Source: Nocardia transvalensis
GTDB taxonomy: Bacteria; Actinomycetota; Actinomycetes; Mycobacteriales; Mycobacteriaceae
Reading direction: 5' to 3'
DNA: 64,000 nucleotides
Assembly (NCBI RefSeq): GCF_015477765.1
Contig: NZ_JADLQQ010000001.1
Location: 248,001 to 312,000, forward strand
The notes below the pieces were generated by a model. That model was not told the origin of the DNA, did not search any database, and was given only the letters and a program-made list of their open reading frames with translations. Below, in pieces: positions 17,045 to 26,852 of this stretch. Made by a program: the position numbers and the translations under genes. How positions within the stretch are numbered: position 1 is the first letter of the stretch; the number at the start of each line of letters is the position of its first letter.

Positions 17045-18229
17045 CTAGTAGACGGGGAGGGACGGGTCGATCTGCTTGGCCCAGGCGATGATTCCGCCCT
17101 GCAGGTGGGTGGCGTCGGAGAAACCGGCGCGTTTCAGGGCGGCCAGTGCCTCGGCCGAGCGCACACCGGTCTTGCAGTGCAGCACGATCGGGCGATTCTG
17201 CGGCAGCTCGGACAGCGCCTCACCGGACAGGATGCGGTCCTTCGGAATCAGGGTCGCGCCCGGAATGCGGACGATGTCCCACTCCACCGGTTCGCGCACG
17301 TCGACGATCGCCACATCCTTACCGGCGTCGAGCATGTCCTTCAGCTCGCGCGCGGTGACCGTGGAACCGACGGCCGCGGCCTGGCCCTCCTCGGACACCA
17401 CGCCGCAGAACGCCTCGTAATCGATCAGCTCGGTGATGGGTTGGCGCTCCGGATCGCGGCGCAGCTTGATGGTGCGGTAGCTCATGTCGAGTGCGTCGTA
17501 GACCATCAGCCGGCCCAGCAGCGGCTCACCGATGCCGGTGATCAGCTTGATCGCCTCGGTGACCATGATCGAACCGATCGACGCGCACAGCACGCCCAGC
17601 ACGCCACCCTCGGCGCAGGAGGGCACCATGCCCGGCGGCGGCGCCTCCGGGTAGAGATCGCGGTAGTTGATGCCGCGCCCGTCGGGTGCGTCCTCCCAGA
17701 ACACCGACACCTGGCCCTCGAACCGGTAGATCGAGCCCCACACGTAGGGCTTGCCCGCCAGCACCGCGGCGTCGTTGACCAGGTAGCGGGTGGCGAAGTT
17801 GTCGGTGCCGTCGACGATCAGGTCGTACTGCGAGAACAGCTCGACCGCATTGTCGTTGTCGAGCCGGAACTTGTGCAGCTCCACGGTGATTCCGGAGTTG
17901 ATCTCCAGAATGGAGTCGCGCGCCGAATCCGCCTTGGAACGCCCGATATCGGATTCGCCGTGGATGATCTGCCGCTGCAGATTCGAGGCGTCCACCTCGT
18001 CGAACTCCACGATGCCCAGCGTGCCCACGCCGGCCGCGGCCAGATACAGCAGCGCCGGCGAGCCCAGGCCGCCCGCACCGATCACCAGCACCTTGGCGTT
18101 GCGCAGTCGTTTCTGACCGTCCACACCCAGATCCGGGATGATCAGATGCCGGCTGTAGCGGGCGACCTCGTCTCGGGTCAGCTCCGCAGCCGGCTCGACC
18201 AGGGGCGGCAGGGACCTTGGTGATGACAC
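17045..18229 (-). CDS. moeZ: Adenylyltransferase/sulfurtransferase MoeZ, 394 aa
   Basis: N-terminal ThiF/MoeB-like domain (VLVIGAGGLGSPALLYLAAAG, nucleotide site; DGTDNFATRYLVND) and C-terminal rhodanese domain (VDVREPVEWDIVRIPGA, LHCKTGVRS with the persulfide-forming Cys). It adenylates and then thiolates small sulfur-carrier proteins such as MoaD, CysO and ThiS. Length equals mycobacterial MoeZ (Rv3206c). A SigH-type promoter 47 bp upstream suggests induction by thiol stress. Confidence 0.95.
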   Translation of the reverse strand: MSSPRSLPPLVEPAAELTRDEVARYSRHLIIPDLGVDGQKRLRNAKVLVIGAGGLGSPALLYLAAAGVGTLGIVEFDEVDASNLQRQIIHGESDIGRSKADSARDSILEINSGITVELHKFRLDNDNAVELFSQYDLIVDGTDNFATRYLVNDAAVLAGKPYVWGSIYRFEGQVSVFWEDAPDGRGINYRDLYPEAPPPGMVPSCAEGGVLGVLCASIGSIMVTEAIKLITGIGEPLLGRLMVYDALDMSYRTIKLRRDPERQPITELIDYEAFCGVVSEEGQAAAVGSTVTARELKDMLDAGKDVAIVDVREPVEWDIVRIPGATLIPKDRILSGEALSELPQNRPIVLHCKTGVRSAEALAALKRAGFSDATHLQGGIIAWAKQIDPSLPVY

Positions 18230-18275
18230 GTCCTCAGACTCCTCGCATCGAATTCGCCGATCACGTCACCCGTGC

Positions 18276-18301
18276 AACGCGGCGAATCGGGCCGTTCTTC
18301 C
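18276..18301 (-). promoter_or_regulatory. Putative SigH/SigR-type promoter of moeZ
   Basis: On the minus strand GGGAAG, 18-nt spacer (18279-18296), GTTGC. This fits the GGAA-N18-19-GTT class used by SigH/SigR. The GTT lies 47 bp before the moeZ start. The sigH promoter in this window has the same spacing. Confidence 0.55.
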
Positions 18302-18319
18302 CGACCATCCTGCCCCACC

Positions 18320-19456
18320 TCACCCGCGGGGATACGGCCAGGGGTTGAAGCGGCACTTCTTGCCGTCCATGGGCACCACGCCCTGGGGGTCGAGGGCGGC
18401 GATGTCGTTGTTGCGGGTGCCGAAGGTCTGCTGCATCATCACCGGCGCCAGGCCGCCGTCGGACTCGCACGGCTGATGTTCGTGGTAGCCGATCGCGTGG
18501 CCGACCTCGTGATTGATCTGGTACTGCCGATACGAGCCGATATCGCCCTCGAACGCCAGCGCCCCGCGCACCCAGCGCACCTCCGACAGCACCACCCGGC
18601 CGTTGTCGGAGTTGAAGCAGGACGAGTCGATGGGGATCTCGAACCCGCACTCGGTCTTGGTGGTCTGGCGGGAGGTGAGCGAGACCCGGAAATCGGGCTC
18701 GCCGCTGTCGATCCGGCGGAAGCCGAATTTGGGATCGTGAATCCAACTCTTGGGATTGGACAGCGTCGCCTCGACCATCTTCGCCACCGAGGCGTCGCCG
18801 CCGAATCCGGAGGTGTCGATGCCGTCCTCGACCTCCACCGTGTAGGTGAACAGATGCCCCTGTGCCGCACCGACCTGCGCGGAGGCGCCCGGCACCAGAT
18901 GCCAGGTGCCCGCGCCGGTTTCGGCGAACGGGCCGCCGTCGGGCAGCGCGCCGGTCGGCAGATCGCCGCCGAATTTGCCGTCCCCGCGCGGCGGGGCGCC
19001 GATGATGCCCGCCTTGTTGGTGTGCTGGCTGAGCCGTCCCAATCCGGGCATGCCACCGCCGCCGGAATCGCCACCCCCCTTGACGGCATCCACGACCACC
19101 AGGACCGTGATCACGAACAGCACCGGCAGCGCATAGGCCCGCCAGCCGTAGGTGGAGACGAAACGACCCAGAGCGCTCTGTTTCTCGGCCCCCCGGTTGG
19201 GCCGCGGACGCGCCGGTTCGTCGATCGGTGCGGTGGGGTCCCAGCGGGCGCGCAGCGGCTGATGGGATCGATCGATTCGGTGCGTGAGCTGCTCGTCGAC
19301 CCGGTCCGGATCGGTGTAGAGGCCGAGCGGATCGTAGATCTCCGGCTGCGGCTTTCCCTTGCGTTTCGAGCCGAGGGCACCCGCACGCGATGCGACAGCG
19401 CCCACGGGGCGGCGCGAATCGCGCCCGCCGGTCGATCTGCCCCGTTGGTCGGTCAC
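18320..19456 (-). CDS. DUF3152 membrane-anchored putative zinc metalloprotease (Rv3207c-like), 378 aa
   Basis: A basic, disordered N-terminal ~105 residues, one membrane segment (~106-125, ALPVLFVITVLVVVDAV), a glycine-rich linker and an extracytoplasmic C-terminal domain. The metal motif is INHEVGHAIGYHEHQPC: HExxH with later histidines at +9 and +11 from the first His, metzincin-like though not the exact HExxHxxGxxH spacing. A protease role is predicted, not shown. GTG start. Position between moeZ and a TetR gene matches Rv3207c. Confidence 0.8.
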   Translation of the reverse strand: MTDQRGRSTGGRDSRRPVGAVASRAGALGSKRKGKPQPEIYDPLGLYTDPDRVDEQLTHRIDRSHQPLRARWDPTAPIDEPARPRPNRGAEKQSALGRFVSTYGWRAYALPVLFVITVLVVVDAVKGGGDSGGGGMPGLGRLSQHTNKAGIIGAPPRGDGKFGGDLPTGALPDGGPFAETGAGTWHLVPGASAQVGAAQGHLFTYTVEVEDGIDTSGFGGDASVAKMVEATLSNPKSWIHDPKFGFRRIDSGEPDFRVSLTSRQTTKTECGFEIPIDSSCFNSDNGRVVLSEVRWVRGALAFEGDIGSYRQYQINHEVGHAIGYHEHQPCESDGGLAPVMMQQTFGTRNNDIAALDPQGVVPMDGKKCRFNPWPYPRG

Positions 19457-19518
19457 GACATTCAGAGTCTCACAACCCGCGCGGGGGCACCGGGGGACCT
19501 GACCCCAGCCTTAGGGGT

Positions 19519-19553
19519 TGCGAGATTTCTCACCACTGTGCGAGATTTCTCAC
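19519..19553. promoter_or_regulatory. Paired 15-bp direct repeats, putative operator
   Basis: TGCGAGATTTCTCAC occurs at 19519-19533 and 19539-19553, exactly 20 bp apart, and each has a GAGA/TCTC dyad. They lie in the 300-bp gap between divergent DUF3152 and TetR genes; two helical turns between centres suits two cooperating dimers. Confidence 0.5.
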
Positions 19554-19655
19554 GGCGATCAGTTACTGACAGATTGCCAATAGGTGTGGAAGGTTATCGG
19601 TCACTTGTCCCGCTCTCCGGTCGCGATCCGGAGCAGACTTGGACCGCCGCAATAG

Positions 19656-20420
<765 letters not shown>

Positions 20421-20429
20421 ATCGACGAA

Positions 20430-20462
20430 AAAGGCGGCGAAGCTTTCTGCTTCGCCGCCTTT
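20430..20462 (+). terminator. Intrinsic terminator after tetR
   Basis: AAAGGCGGCGAAGC / GCTTCGCCGCCTTT, a perfect 14-bp stem with loop TTTCT, 10 bases after the stop. The A/T ends make it work in both directions. Confidence 0.85.
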
Positions 20463-20480
20463 GGTGTCCCTACGTCCAGG

Positions 20481-20534
20481 CCGCGGCTCGACTACATCCT
20501 TGCTAGACCGCGGCTCGATTACATCCTTGCTAGA
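20481..20534. repeat. 27-bp tandem duplication at end of DUF3107 gene
   Basis: Two 27-bp copies (20481-20507, 20508-20534) differ at one base. The second copy includes the DUF3107 stop codon, so the duplication only lengthened the 3' untranslated part. Confidence 0.8.
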
Positions 20535-20763
20535 CCGCCGCGAAGCCGACGCGTCCGCTGGTGGAGGTGCCGATCTCGACGTAGGCGACCTTGGCGGCCT
20601 GGATCAGGTACTTGCGGCCCTTCTCGTCGGTCAGCGCCACCACGCCGCTCCCGCCCTCCAGCGCACCGGACACCAGCGCCTCGACCTCTTCCGGGGTCTG
20701 CGAGCTGACGATCACGAGCTCACGCGGGCTATCCGAAATACCGATCTTGACCTCCACGGCCAA
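20530..20763 (-). CDS. DUF3107 protein (Rv3208A/TB9.4-like), 77 aa
   Basis: Small conserved actinobacterial protein beginning MAVEVKIGISDSPRELVI and ending TSTSGRVGFAAV; ATP-synthase-epsilon-like in places but of unknown function. AGGAGG stands ahead of the start (TTAGGAGGTTGGCC), giving strong translation. Orthologue of TB9.4 by size and place. Confidence 0.88.
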   Translation of the reverse strand: MAVEVKIGISDSPRELVIVSSQTPEEVEALVSGALEGGSGVVALTDEKGRKYLIQAAKVAYVEIGTSTSGRVGFAAV

Positions 20764-20866
20764 CCTCCTAATTCCCTGATGGTGTCTAGCTCAGGCTAAT
20801 GCAGCACGAACGGGCGAAGTTATGCGGCAAGCTGCGCTGTGAGCGAACGAAGACGCGAACGAAGAC

Positions 20867-21610
20867 TCAGCCGAGACCCAGCACGCGCATGCGTTCGGCG
20901 TGGCTGGCCTGCATGCGTTCGAACAGGGCGGCGACGCCGTTGAGGTCGCCGGTGGCGATGAGTACGAGCTCGGTCAGTTCGTCGCGCTGGGCCATCACGT
21001 ACTGGGCCTGGGTGATGGCCTCGCCGAGCAGCCGGCGGCCCCACAGGGTGAGCCGGTCGCGCTCGGAGCGGCTCTCCGCGACCGTGCGGCGCACCTCCTC
21101 GATCACGAATTCGGAGTGGCTGGTCTCGGCGAGCACATCGCGCACCACCGTGGCCACCTCGGGCGCCAGCGCATCGGCCAGCACCGTGTAGAAGTCGGCG
21201 GCGATGCCGTCGCCGACGTAGAACTTCACCATCGACTCGAGCCAGGTCGAGGGGTCGGTGGAGTCGTGGTAGGCATCCAGCGCGCGCACGAACGGCGCCA
21301 TGGCGTCGAAGACGTCGACGCCCCGCTGCGATAGTGCCTGCTCCAGGGTCTCGAAATGCCCCATCTCGGCGGCGGCCATCTTCGCCACGGCCACCTTGCC
21401 CCGCAGGGTCGGCGACAGCTTCGCCTCCTCGGCGAGCCGGTAGAACGCGGAGATCTCGCCGTAGGCGAGCACCGCGAACAGGTCGATGACGCCGGGATGA
21501 TCGGCGGGAATACGGGGGTCGGATTCGGTCGAAACACCCAGCGCGGCAGACGGGTTAGCTCCCATGTGCTCCACCCTAGTAGCGACCGCCCCGGTTACCC
21601 GCTCGGTCAT
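20867..21610 (-). CDS. Ferritin-like fold protein (Rv3210c-like), 247 aa
   Basis: Mostly helical protein with spaced Glu/His residues of a four-helix diiron-type bundle (AYGEISAFYRLAEEA; AAAEMGHFETLEQAL; ETSHSEFVIEEV). Resembles the tRNA-hydroxylase/ferritin-like group; activity unknown. The ATG at 21610 overlaps the upstream hydrolase stop by four bases, which supports this start over a longer frame to 21646. Confidence 0.8.
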   Translation of the reverse strand: MTERVTGAVATRVEHMGANPSAALGVSTESDPRIPADHPGVIDLFAVLAYGEISAFYRLAEEAKLSPTLRGKVAVAKMAAAEMGHFETLEQALSQRGVDVFDAMAPFVRALDAYHDSTDPSTWLESMVKFYVGDGIAADFYTVLADALAPEVATVVRDVLAETSHSEFVIEEVRRTVAESRSERDRLTLWGRRLLGEAITQAQYVMAQRDELTELVLIATGDLNGVAALFERMQASHAERMRVLGLG

Positions 21611-22689
21611 GGCACATCTCGCAGAAACTTCTCCAGATATGTCCACGTGGTGTCCCTCGCGTCGGGCCCGGTGAGGATGCCGAGGTGGCTACCCGGCGCG
21701 GTCTCGAACCGCACCTCCCGGGCACCGGTGAGGGTGGCGGTGCCGTGCTCGACGGCCGCCGCCGGGGTGATGACATCGCTGGGCCCACCGACCAACAGCA
21801 CCGGCGCGGTCACCTCGGCCAGCGCGATCCTCCGCTCCCCCAGCCTCACTACCCCCTTACCGATGTCGTTGGCCAGCATGAACCGGCTCCACAGCTGGTT
21901 GTACAGCCGCCCCGGATAGCCGGGCAGCTGCGCCTGGAACCGGTCGACGCTCTCCATTCGGGCCAGGGTCGCGGTGTCGTCGAGGTTGGCGGCGATGAAC
22001 AGCGGGCGGCGCAGTTCGCGCTCCCAGGCGGTGGCGCGATAGCCGAGGCGGGTCAGCGGCGCGGGCACCCCGCCCGCCGCCCGCACCAGCGTCGAGACGG
22101 CCAGACCGCGGGTCAGCCGAGCCACCGCGCGCAGCTGCGGTATGCCGGTCATCTTGTCGTAGTCCAGCGGGGCGCCGATCGCGGTGATCGAACGGATCGG
22201 CAGGGCCGGGTCGGCGGCCGCGGTCAGCAGCGCCAACACCCCGCCCAGCGACCACCCCACCAGATCCACGGGTGCCCCGTTCCGATCGGCGGAGGCCCGG
22301 CCGATGGCGGCGGGCAGGATGTCGTCGATCCAGTCCTCGAAGCCCAGGCGCCGGTCGGCGAAGGTGATCTCGCCGTAGTCGATCAGATACGGGTGGCGCC
22401 CGGCGTCGAGCAGGAAGCGCGCCAGGCTCTGATCGGGCCGCAGATCGAAGCAGAAGGCGGGCGCGGCCAGCGGCGGCACCAGCAGCACCGCGGCGTCGTC
22501 GGGCGCCGCCACCGATCCCTCGCCGCGCTCGTACCGGCGCAGCAGCCGATGCGGTTCGTCCCACAGCACCGTCGACGGCGTCGGTTCGGGCGGCCGGATG
22601 CCCTCGCCGAAGGTCAGGGCCCATGCGTTGCGCGCGGCGGTACTCACCGTGTCTGCCAGACTCACGGCAGAGAACCTATCCCGTGACAC
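21607..22689 (-). CDS. Alpha/beta hydrolase related to PHA synthase/depolymerase, 360 aa
   Basis: Alpha/beta-hydrolase fold with nucleophile elbow GWSLGG (Ser, where true PHA synthases have Cys), catalytic Asp in GGPSDVITPA and His in PGSHLGI. N-terminal PhaC-like lead-in (LLRRYERG, VLLVPPLAAPAFCFDL). Probably a lipid or polyester esterase; substrate unknown. It overlaps the ferritin-like gene by four bases. The GTG at 22689 is weakly supported; a GTG at 22665 preceded by GATAGG is the alternative. Confidence 0.78.
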   Translation of the reverse strand: MSRDRFSAVSLADTVSTAARNAWALTFGEGIRPPEPTPSTVLWDEPHRLLRRYERGEGSVAAPDDAAVLLVPPLAAPAFCFDLRPDQSLARFLLDAGRHPYLIDYGEITFADRRLGFEDWIDDILPAAIGRASADRNGAPVDLVGWSLGGVLALLTAAADPALPIRSITAIGAPLDYDKMTGIPQLRAVARLTRGLAVSTLVRAAGGVPAPLTRLGYRATAWERELRRPLFIAANLDDTATLARMESVDRFQAQLPGYPGRLYNQLWSRFMLANDIGKGVVRLGERRIALAEVTAPVLLVGGPSDVITPAAAVEHGTATLTGAREVRFETAPGSHLGILTGPDARDTTWTYLEKFLRDVP

Positions 22690-22731
22690 CGTGTCTCACA
22701 TATGTGGTGTTGGCCACCGCCGCGGGCCCTG

Positions 22732-22802
22732 ATCCCGGCCGAAAGCACTCCGGGATGACGGGATTTCTCCGCGAGCATCCCGGCGTGCTTTCGGCCGGGA
22801 TG
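22732..22802. repeat. Two hairpin repeats in opposite orientation (family B copies 2 and 3)
   Basis: Copy 2 (22732-22756) has arms ATCCCGG / CCGGGAT; copy 3 (22776-22802) has CATCCCGGC / GCCGGGATG. Both keep the CGAAAGCAC loop, on opposite strands. They stand in the gap between the divergent hydrolase and helicase genes. Confidence 0.8.
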
Positions 22803-23204
22803 TCATGGGGCACAGCGGACGACGGCACGCGCTGGAACAGGAACGAAAGAAGTAGCGAAGAAGTTTCGCCCGATACCGCGCGGCATTTGCGGGTGGCGGA
22901 AAACAGGCAGAAGAAGCTATCACGCTACAATCTCCATGGGCAACGGAATTTTGCGCCCGCGTCGCGGGCAGGGAACCGCGGCCCAACGAAAATGTGCGCG
23001 CACCAGATCCGCGACACCATTGCGCCACGCCAGGTAGATGCCAGCAGGCATCCCGCAGTGGCCGAGGTGGAAACACCGCCGGATATGTGGTCGCTCGGAT
23101 ACGCGATCTCCCTCGGTATCCGTCCCACACCTCGTGCGCGCGAGATGCGATAACACGAGGAAGGTACGAACCTGAGCAAGATCACTGTCGAACAGGAACC
23201 GGGG
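22803..23204 (+). other. 400-bp leader region before rhlE without a gene
   Basis: No frame here looks like a protein. It may hold the rhlE promoter and a long 5' untranslated region, as is common for DEAD-box helicase genes. GAGGAAGG at 23156-23164 precedes a CTG in frame with rhlE; no riboswitch was recognised. Confidence 0.4.
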
Positions 23205-24899
23205 TTGACGGACACGCTGTTGACCGCCGAACTCGACCCCGACCACACCGCCCCTACATTCGCCGAATTGGGAGTGCGCCCGGAAATCGTGCGCGCCCTC
23301 GGCGAGATCGGTATCGAACGCACCTTCGCCATCCAGGAACTCACCCTGCCGCTGGCCCTGGCCGGCGAGGATCTGATCGGTCAGGCCCGCACCGGCATGG
23401 GTAAGACCTTCGGTTTCGGCGTGCCGCTGCTGAACCGCATTTCCAGCACCGATTCGGGCACCACGCCGCTGGACGGCACCCCGCGGGCGCTGGTCATCGT
23501 GCCCACCCGCGAGCTGTGCGTCCAGGTCACCCAGGATCTGGAGAATGCGGGCAAATATCTGACCAACCACAAGGGCAAGCTGCGCGTCGCCTCCATCTAC
23601 GGCGGCCGCCCCTACGAATCTCAGATCGCGGCGCTGCGCTCCGGCGTCGACGTCGTGGTCGGCACACCCGGGCGTCTGCTGGATCTGGCCGAACAGCAGC
23701 ATCTGATCCTCGGCAAGGTCGGCGTGCTGGTGCTCGACGAGGCCGACGAAATGCTCGATCTGGGCTTCCTGCCCGATATCGAACGCATTCTGACCATGGT
23801 GCCCGAGCAGCGCCAGACCATGCTGTTCTCGGCGACCATGCCGGGCCCGATCATCACCCTGGCCCGCACATTCCTGCACAAGCCCACCCATATCCGGGCC
23901 GAGGAACCGCACGATTCGGCCGTACACGACCGGACGGCACAATTCGTGTACCGGGCCCACGCGCTGGACAAGGGCGAGGTGATCGCGCGTATCCTGCAGG
24001 CCGAGAGCCGCGGCGCCACCATGATCTTCACCCGCACCAAGCGCACCGCCCAGAAGGTGGCCGACGAACTGGCCGAGCGCGGCTTCGCGGTCGGTGCCGT
24101 GCACGGCGACCTGGGTCAGATCGCCCGCGAGAAGGCGCTCGACAAGTTCCGCAAGGGCAAGATCGACGTCCTGGTCGCCACCGACGTCGCCGCCCGCGGT
24201 ATCGACATCGACGATGTCACCCACGTGGTCAACTACCAGTGCCCGGAGGACGAGAAGACCTACGTGCACCGCATCGGCCGCACCGGCCGCGCGGGCCGCA
24301 CCGGTGTCGCGGTCACCCTGGTCGACTGGGACGAGATCAACCGCTGGCAGACGATCGATGCGGCGCTGAAACTGGGCATGCCGGAGCCGGTGGAGACCTA
24401 TTCGCGCTCCCCGCACCTGTATTCGGACCTGGGCATCCCGGAGGATGTGAGCGGCACGCTACGGCGCAAGCCGGAGCGCGAGGAGGATGCCGTCGTGGTG
24501 GAGCGCGAGCCGCGCGCCCCGCGCAAGCGCAATCGCAAACGCACCGTGCGCGGTAAGCCGGTGGAGCGGTCCGAGGACGGCACCGAGGCCACCGAAACCG
24601 ACACCGCCGGTGCCGATTCGGGTGCGGCCGTTGCGGCCGAGGACGATTCCGTGGCCGACGGTGACAAGCCGGCCCGCCGTCGGCGTCGCCGCCGCCGGTC
24701 GGGGGCGAGCGCCGAGGCCGGAAACGACGACGCGGCAAGCGAAGCCGAGAGCACCGACACCGCGGCCGACGCCGCGGACGCCGACACCGCGGAGGAATCG
24801 ACGGACAAGCCCGCACGCCGTCGCCGCCGCCGCCGCAAGCCCTCGGCCGAGTCGGGTGCCGACGCCGATGCCGAAGCCCCCGTTGCCGCGTCGGTGTAA
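23205..24899 (+). CDS. rhlE: DEAD-box RNA helicase RhlE (Rv3211-like), 564 aa
   Basis: Full set of helicase motifs: Q motif (FAIQELTLPLA), ARTGMGKT (a variant Walker A), PTRELCVQV, TPGRLLDL, DEAD (VLDEADEMLDLGF), SAT, TRTKRTAQ, TDVAARGIDID, HRIGRTGRAG. A C-terminal tail from ~420 has two clusters of arginines (RRRRRRR-like) in an acidic Ala/Asp/Glu-rich context, likely RNA-binding and disordered. The TTG at 23205 has AGGA seven bases before it; a CTG at 23172 with a better ribosome site would add 11 residues. Remodels rRNA or mRNA. Confidence 0.93.
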   Translation: MTDTLLTAELDPDHTAPTFAELGVRPEIVRALGEIGIERTFAIQELTLPLALAGEDLIGQARTGMGKTFGFGVPLLNRISSTDSGTTPLDGTPRALVIVPTRELCVQVTQDLENAGKYLTNHKGKLRVASIYGGRPYESQIAALRSGVDVVVGTPGRLLDLAEQQHLILGKVGVLVLDEADEMLDLGFLPDIERILTMVPEQRQTMLFSATMPGPIITLARTFLHKPTHIRAEEPHDSAVHDRTAQFVYRAHALDKGEVIARILQAESRGATMIFTRTKRTAQKVADELAERGFAVGAVHGDLGQIAREKALDKFRKGKIDVLVATDVAARGIDIDDVTHVVNYQCPEDEKTYVHRIGRTGRAGRTGVAVTLVDWDEINRWQTIDAALKLGMPEPVETYSRSPHLYSDLGIPEDVSGTLRRKPEREEDAVVVEREPRAPRKRNRKRTVRGKPVERSEDGTEATETDTAGADSGAAVAAEDDSVADGDKPARRRRRRRRSGASAEAGNDDAASEAESTDTAADAADADTAEESTDKPARRRRRRRKPSAESGADADAEAPVAASV

Positions 24900-24979
24900 C
24901 CGCACCGTTCGCGCGAACGTGCCGAGCCCGCCGCACGTGGCGGCTCGGCCCGTCCCTGCCCACTGTTAGTCTCGCTGAC

Positions 24980-26200
24980 GTGCTCGCACCCGAGCGGCGG
25001 ACACGCGCCGACATCTATGCCGCCGTCGCGATCGCCGTCGTGGTGGTGATCGCGGTGGTCGTCGTGTGGTCGATCAGCGATGCGCGCGGCACCGAATCCG
25101 ATCCGGCCGCACACCCGGTCACCCCACCGGCCCCGGCCGACCACCTGCCGCAGTCGCTGCGCGAGCTGTGGCACGCCGCCGACGGCGCCGCCGGGCGGGC
25201 CCTGGTCGGCGGCGGGCTCGCCATCACGGGCGACGGCGGCACGGTCACCGGGCGCGACCCGGCGACCGGCGCGCAGGTGTGGAAATACCAGCGGGATATG
25301 CCGCTGTGCGGCGTCGAGGGTCAGCTCGGCACCGTGGTGGCCACCTATCGCGACCAGCGCGGCTGCAGCCAGTCCACGCTGCTGGCCGCCGACAGCGGCA
25401 CGCGGCGCACCGCTCGCAGCAGCTATATGGACCGGCAAGTGACGCTGTCGGCCGACGGCACCTACGTGCTGGCGCTGGGCCCGAAGCGGCTCGAGATGTG
25501 GCGACCCGATCTGGTGCGCACCCTCGAGTACGGGTACGTGGATGCGCCGGTGAACGTGCGGACCCAGCCGCGCCGCGGCTGCACACTGCTGTCGGCCGCC
25601 TCGAGCACCAGTCGGCTGGCAGTGCTCGAGCGCTGTCCCGGCGAAGCGGCCGTGCGGCTCACCGTGCAGAACCCGGCGCCCAAGGACAACACCGTGCCCG
25701 AGGAGTACGGCTCGCACGTGCTCACCGAACCGGGCGCGCTATCGGACAAGGCCCGCGTGATCGCGGTGTCGGACAACCGGATTGCGCTGTATCTGCCCGG
25801 AACCGCCACCACCGCACCGGAATTCGCCATCTACGATCAGGCCGCCAATCCCGTTGCGGTGCACCGGCTCACGACGCCGCTGAGCGACAGCGTCAAGACC
25901 ACCCGGATCGGATCGGCCTTTCTGGTGTTCACCGGCAACAGCCTGATCGCGCTGAACGCCACCACCCTGGAGCCGATCTGGACCGCTCCCGACGCGCTGG
26001 GCAGCCCCGCCTGGATGGCCGGACAGCTGATCATGCCGACCGCCGACGGCATCGCCGCCCTCGACCTGACCACCGGCGCACGGATCTCCCGAATTCCGCT
26101 GCAGCGCAGCGGCTATCACAATGAGCCCATCTCGCTGGCGGTGGTCGGCTCCACCGTCCTCGAATTGCGCGGCGGGCAGCTCTACGGCCTGGGCCAGTAG
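24980..26200 (+). CDS. Membrane-anchored beta-propeller protein (Rv3212-like), 406 aa
   Basis: One N-terminal membrane helix (AVAIAVVVVIAVVVVWSIS) with the rest outside the cytoplasm. The body has repeated WD/PQQ-like blades (DGGTVTGRDPATGAQVWKYQRD; ALNATTLEPIWTAPDA; ALDLTTGARISRIPL), suggesting a propeller scaffold. Function unknown. It follows rhlE by 80 bp, as in M. tuberculosis. GTG start. Confidence 0.78.
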   Translation: MLAPERRTRADIYAAVAIAVVVVIAVVVVWSISDARGTESDPAAHPVTPPAPADHLPQSLRELWHAADGAAGRALVGGGLAITGDGGTVTGRDPATGAQVWKYQRDMPLCGVEGQLGTVVATYRDQRGCSQSTLLAADSGTRRTARSSYMDRQVTLSADGTYVLALGPKRLEMWRPDLVRTLEYGYVDAPVNVRTQPRRGCTLLSAASSTSRLAVLERCPGEAAVRLTVQNPAPKDNTVPEEYGSHVLTEPGALSDKARVIAVSDNRIALYLPGTATTAPEFAIYDQAANPVAVHRLTTPLSDSVKTTRIGSAFLVFTGNSLIALNATTLEPIWTAPDALGSPAWMAGQLIMPTADGIAALDLTTGARISRIPLQRSGYHNEPISLAVVGSTVLELRGGQLYGLGQ

Positions 26201-26243
26201 CCCCTCGTCCCCGGCCCGGGGGATCTCGGGCATGATCGAAGAC

Positions 26244-26852
26244 ATGGGCGAGACGGAGTACCGGCTGGTATTGCTGCGGCACGGCGAAACCGAGTGGTCC
26301 AAGGCGCGTCGACACACCGGGCGCACCGATGTCCCGCTCACGCCGCTCGGACAGGAGCAGGCGCGCGCCGCCGCACACGTGCTGACCGGCCTGAAGCTGT
26401 CCGATCCCCTGGTCCTGACCAGCCCCAAGCAGCGGGCGGTGCAGACCGCGGAGCTGTCCGGCCTGTCCGATGCGCGGATCGACGACGACCTGGTCGAGTG
26501 GGACTACGGCGACTACGAGGGTCTGACCACACCGCAGATCCAGCAGACCGTCCCGGGCTGGACCATCTTCACCCACGACGTGCCCGGCGGGGAATCGGCC
26601 GCCCAGGTGCAGGCCCGCGCCGACCGGGTGCTGGCCGCGGTCGAGCCCGCACTGCGCTCCCGCGATGTGGTGCTGGTCGGACACGGGCACTTCTCCCGCG
26701 CGCTGATCGCCCGCTGGGCCGAATTCGACGTCCGGGAGGGCCGGCGCTTCTTCCTGTCGACCGGCGCGATCAGCGTCCTCGGACACGACCATCAGGCCCG
26801 CACGATCCTCGCCCATAATCTCGTCCCCGATCTCGACGGAGCCGCCCGATGA
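26244..26852 (+). CDS. Histidine phosphatase family protein (Gpm2/Rv3214-like acid phosphatase), 202 aa
   Basis: RHGETEW near the N-terminus holds the phosphorylated His, and VGHGHFSRALIARW supplies the second His. Rv3214 was named phosphoglycerate mutase 2 but is a broad-specificity acid phosphatase, which is the better guess here. ATG 26244 matches the family N-terminus; an ATG four codons earlier is possible. The stop overlaps the next gene by four bases (ATGA). Confidence 0.87.
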   Translation: MGETEYRLVLLRHGETEWSKARRHTGRTDVPLTPLGQEQARAAAHVLTGLKLSDPLVLTSPKQRAVQTAELSGLSDARIDDDLVEWDYGDYEGLTTPQIQQTVPGWTIFTHDVPGGESAAQVQARADRVLAAVEPALRSRDVVLVGHGHFSRALIARWAEFDVREGRRFFLSTGAISVLGHDHQARTILAHNLVPDLDGAAR

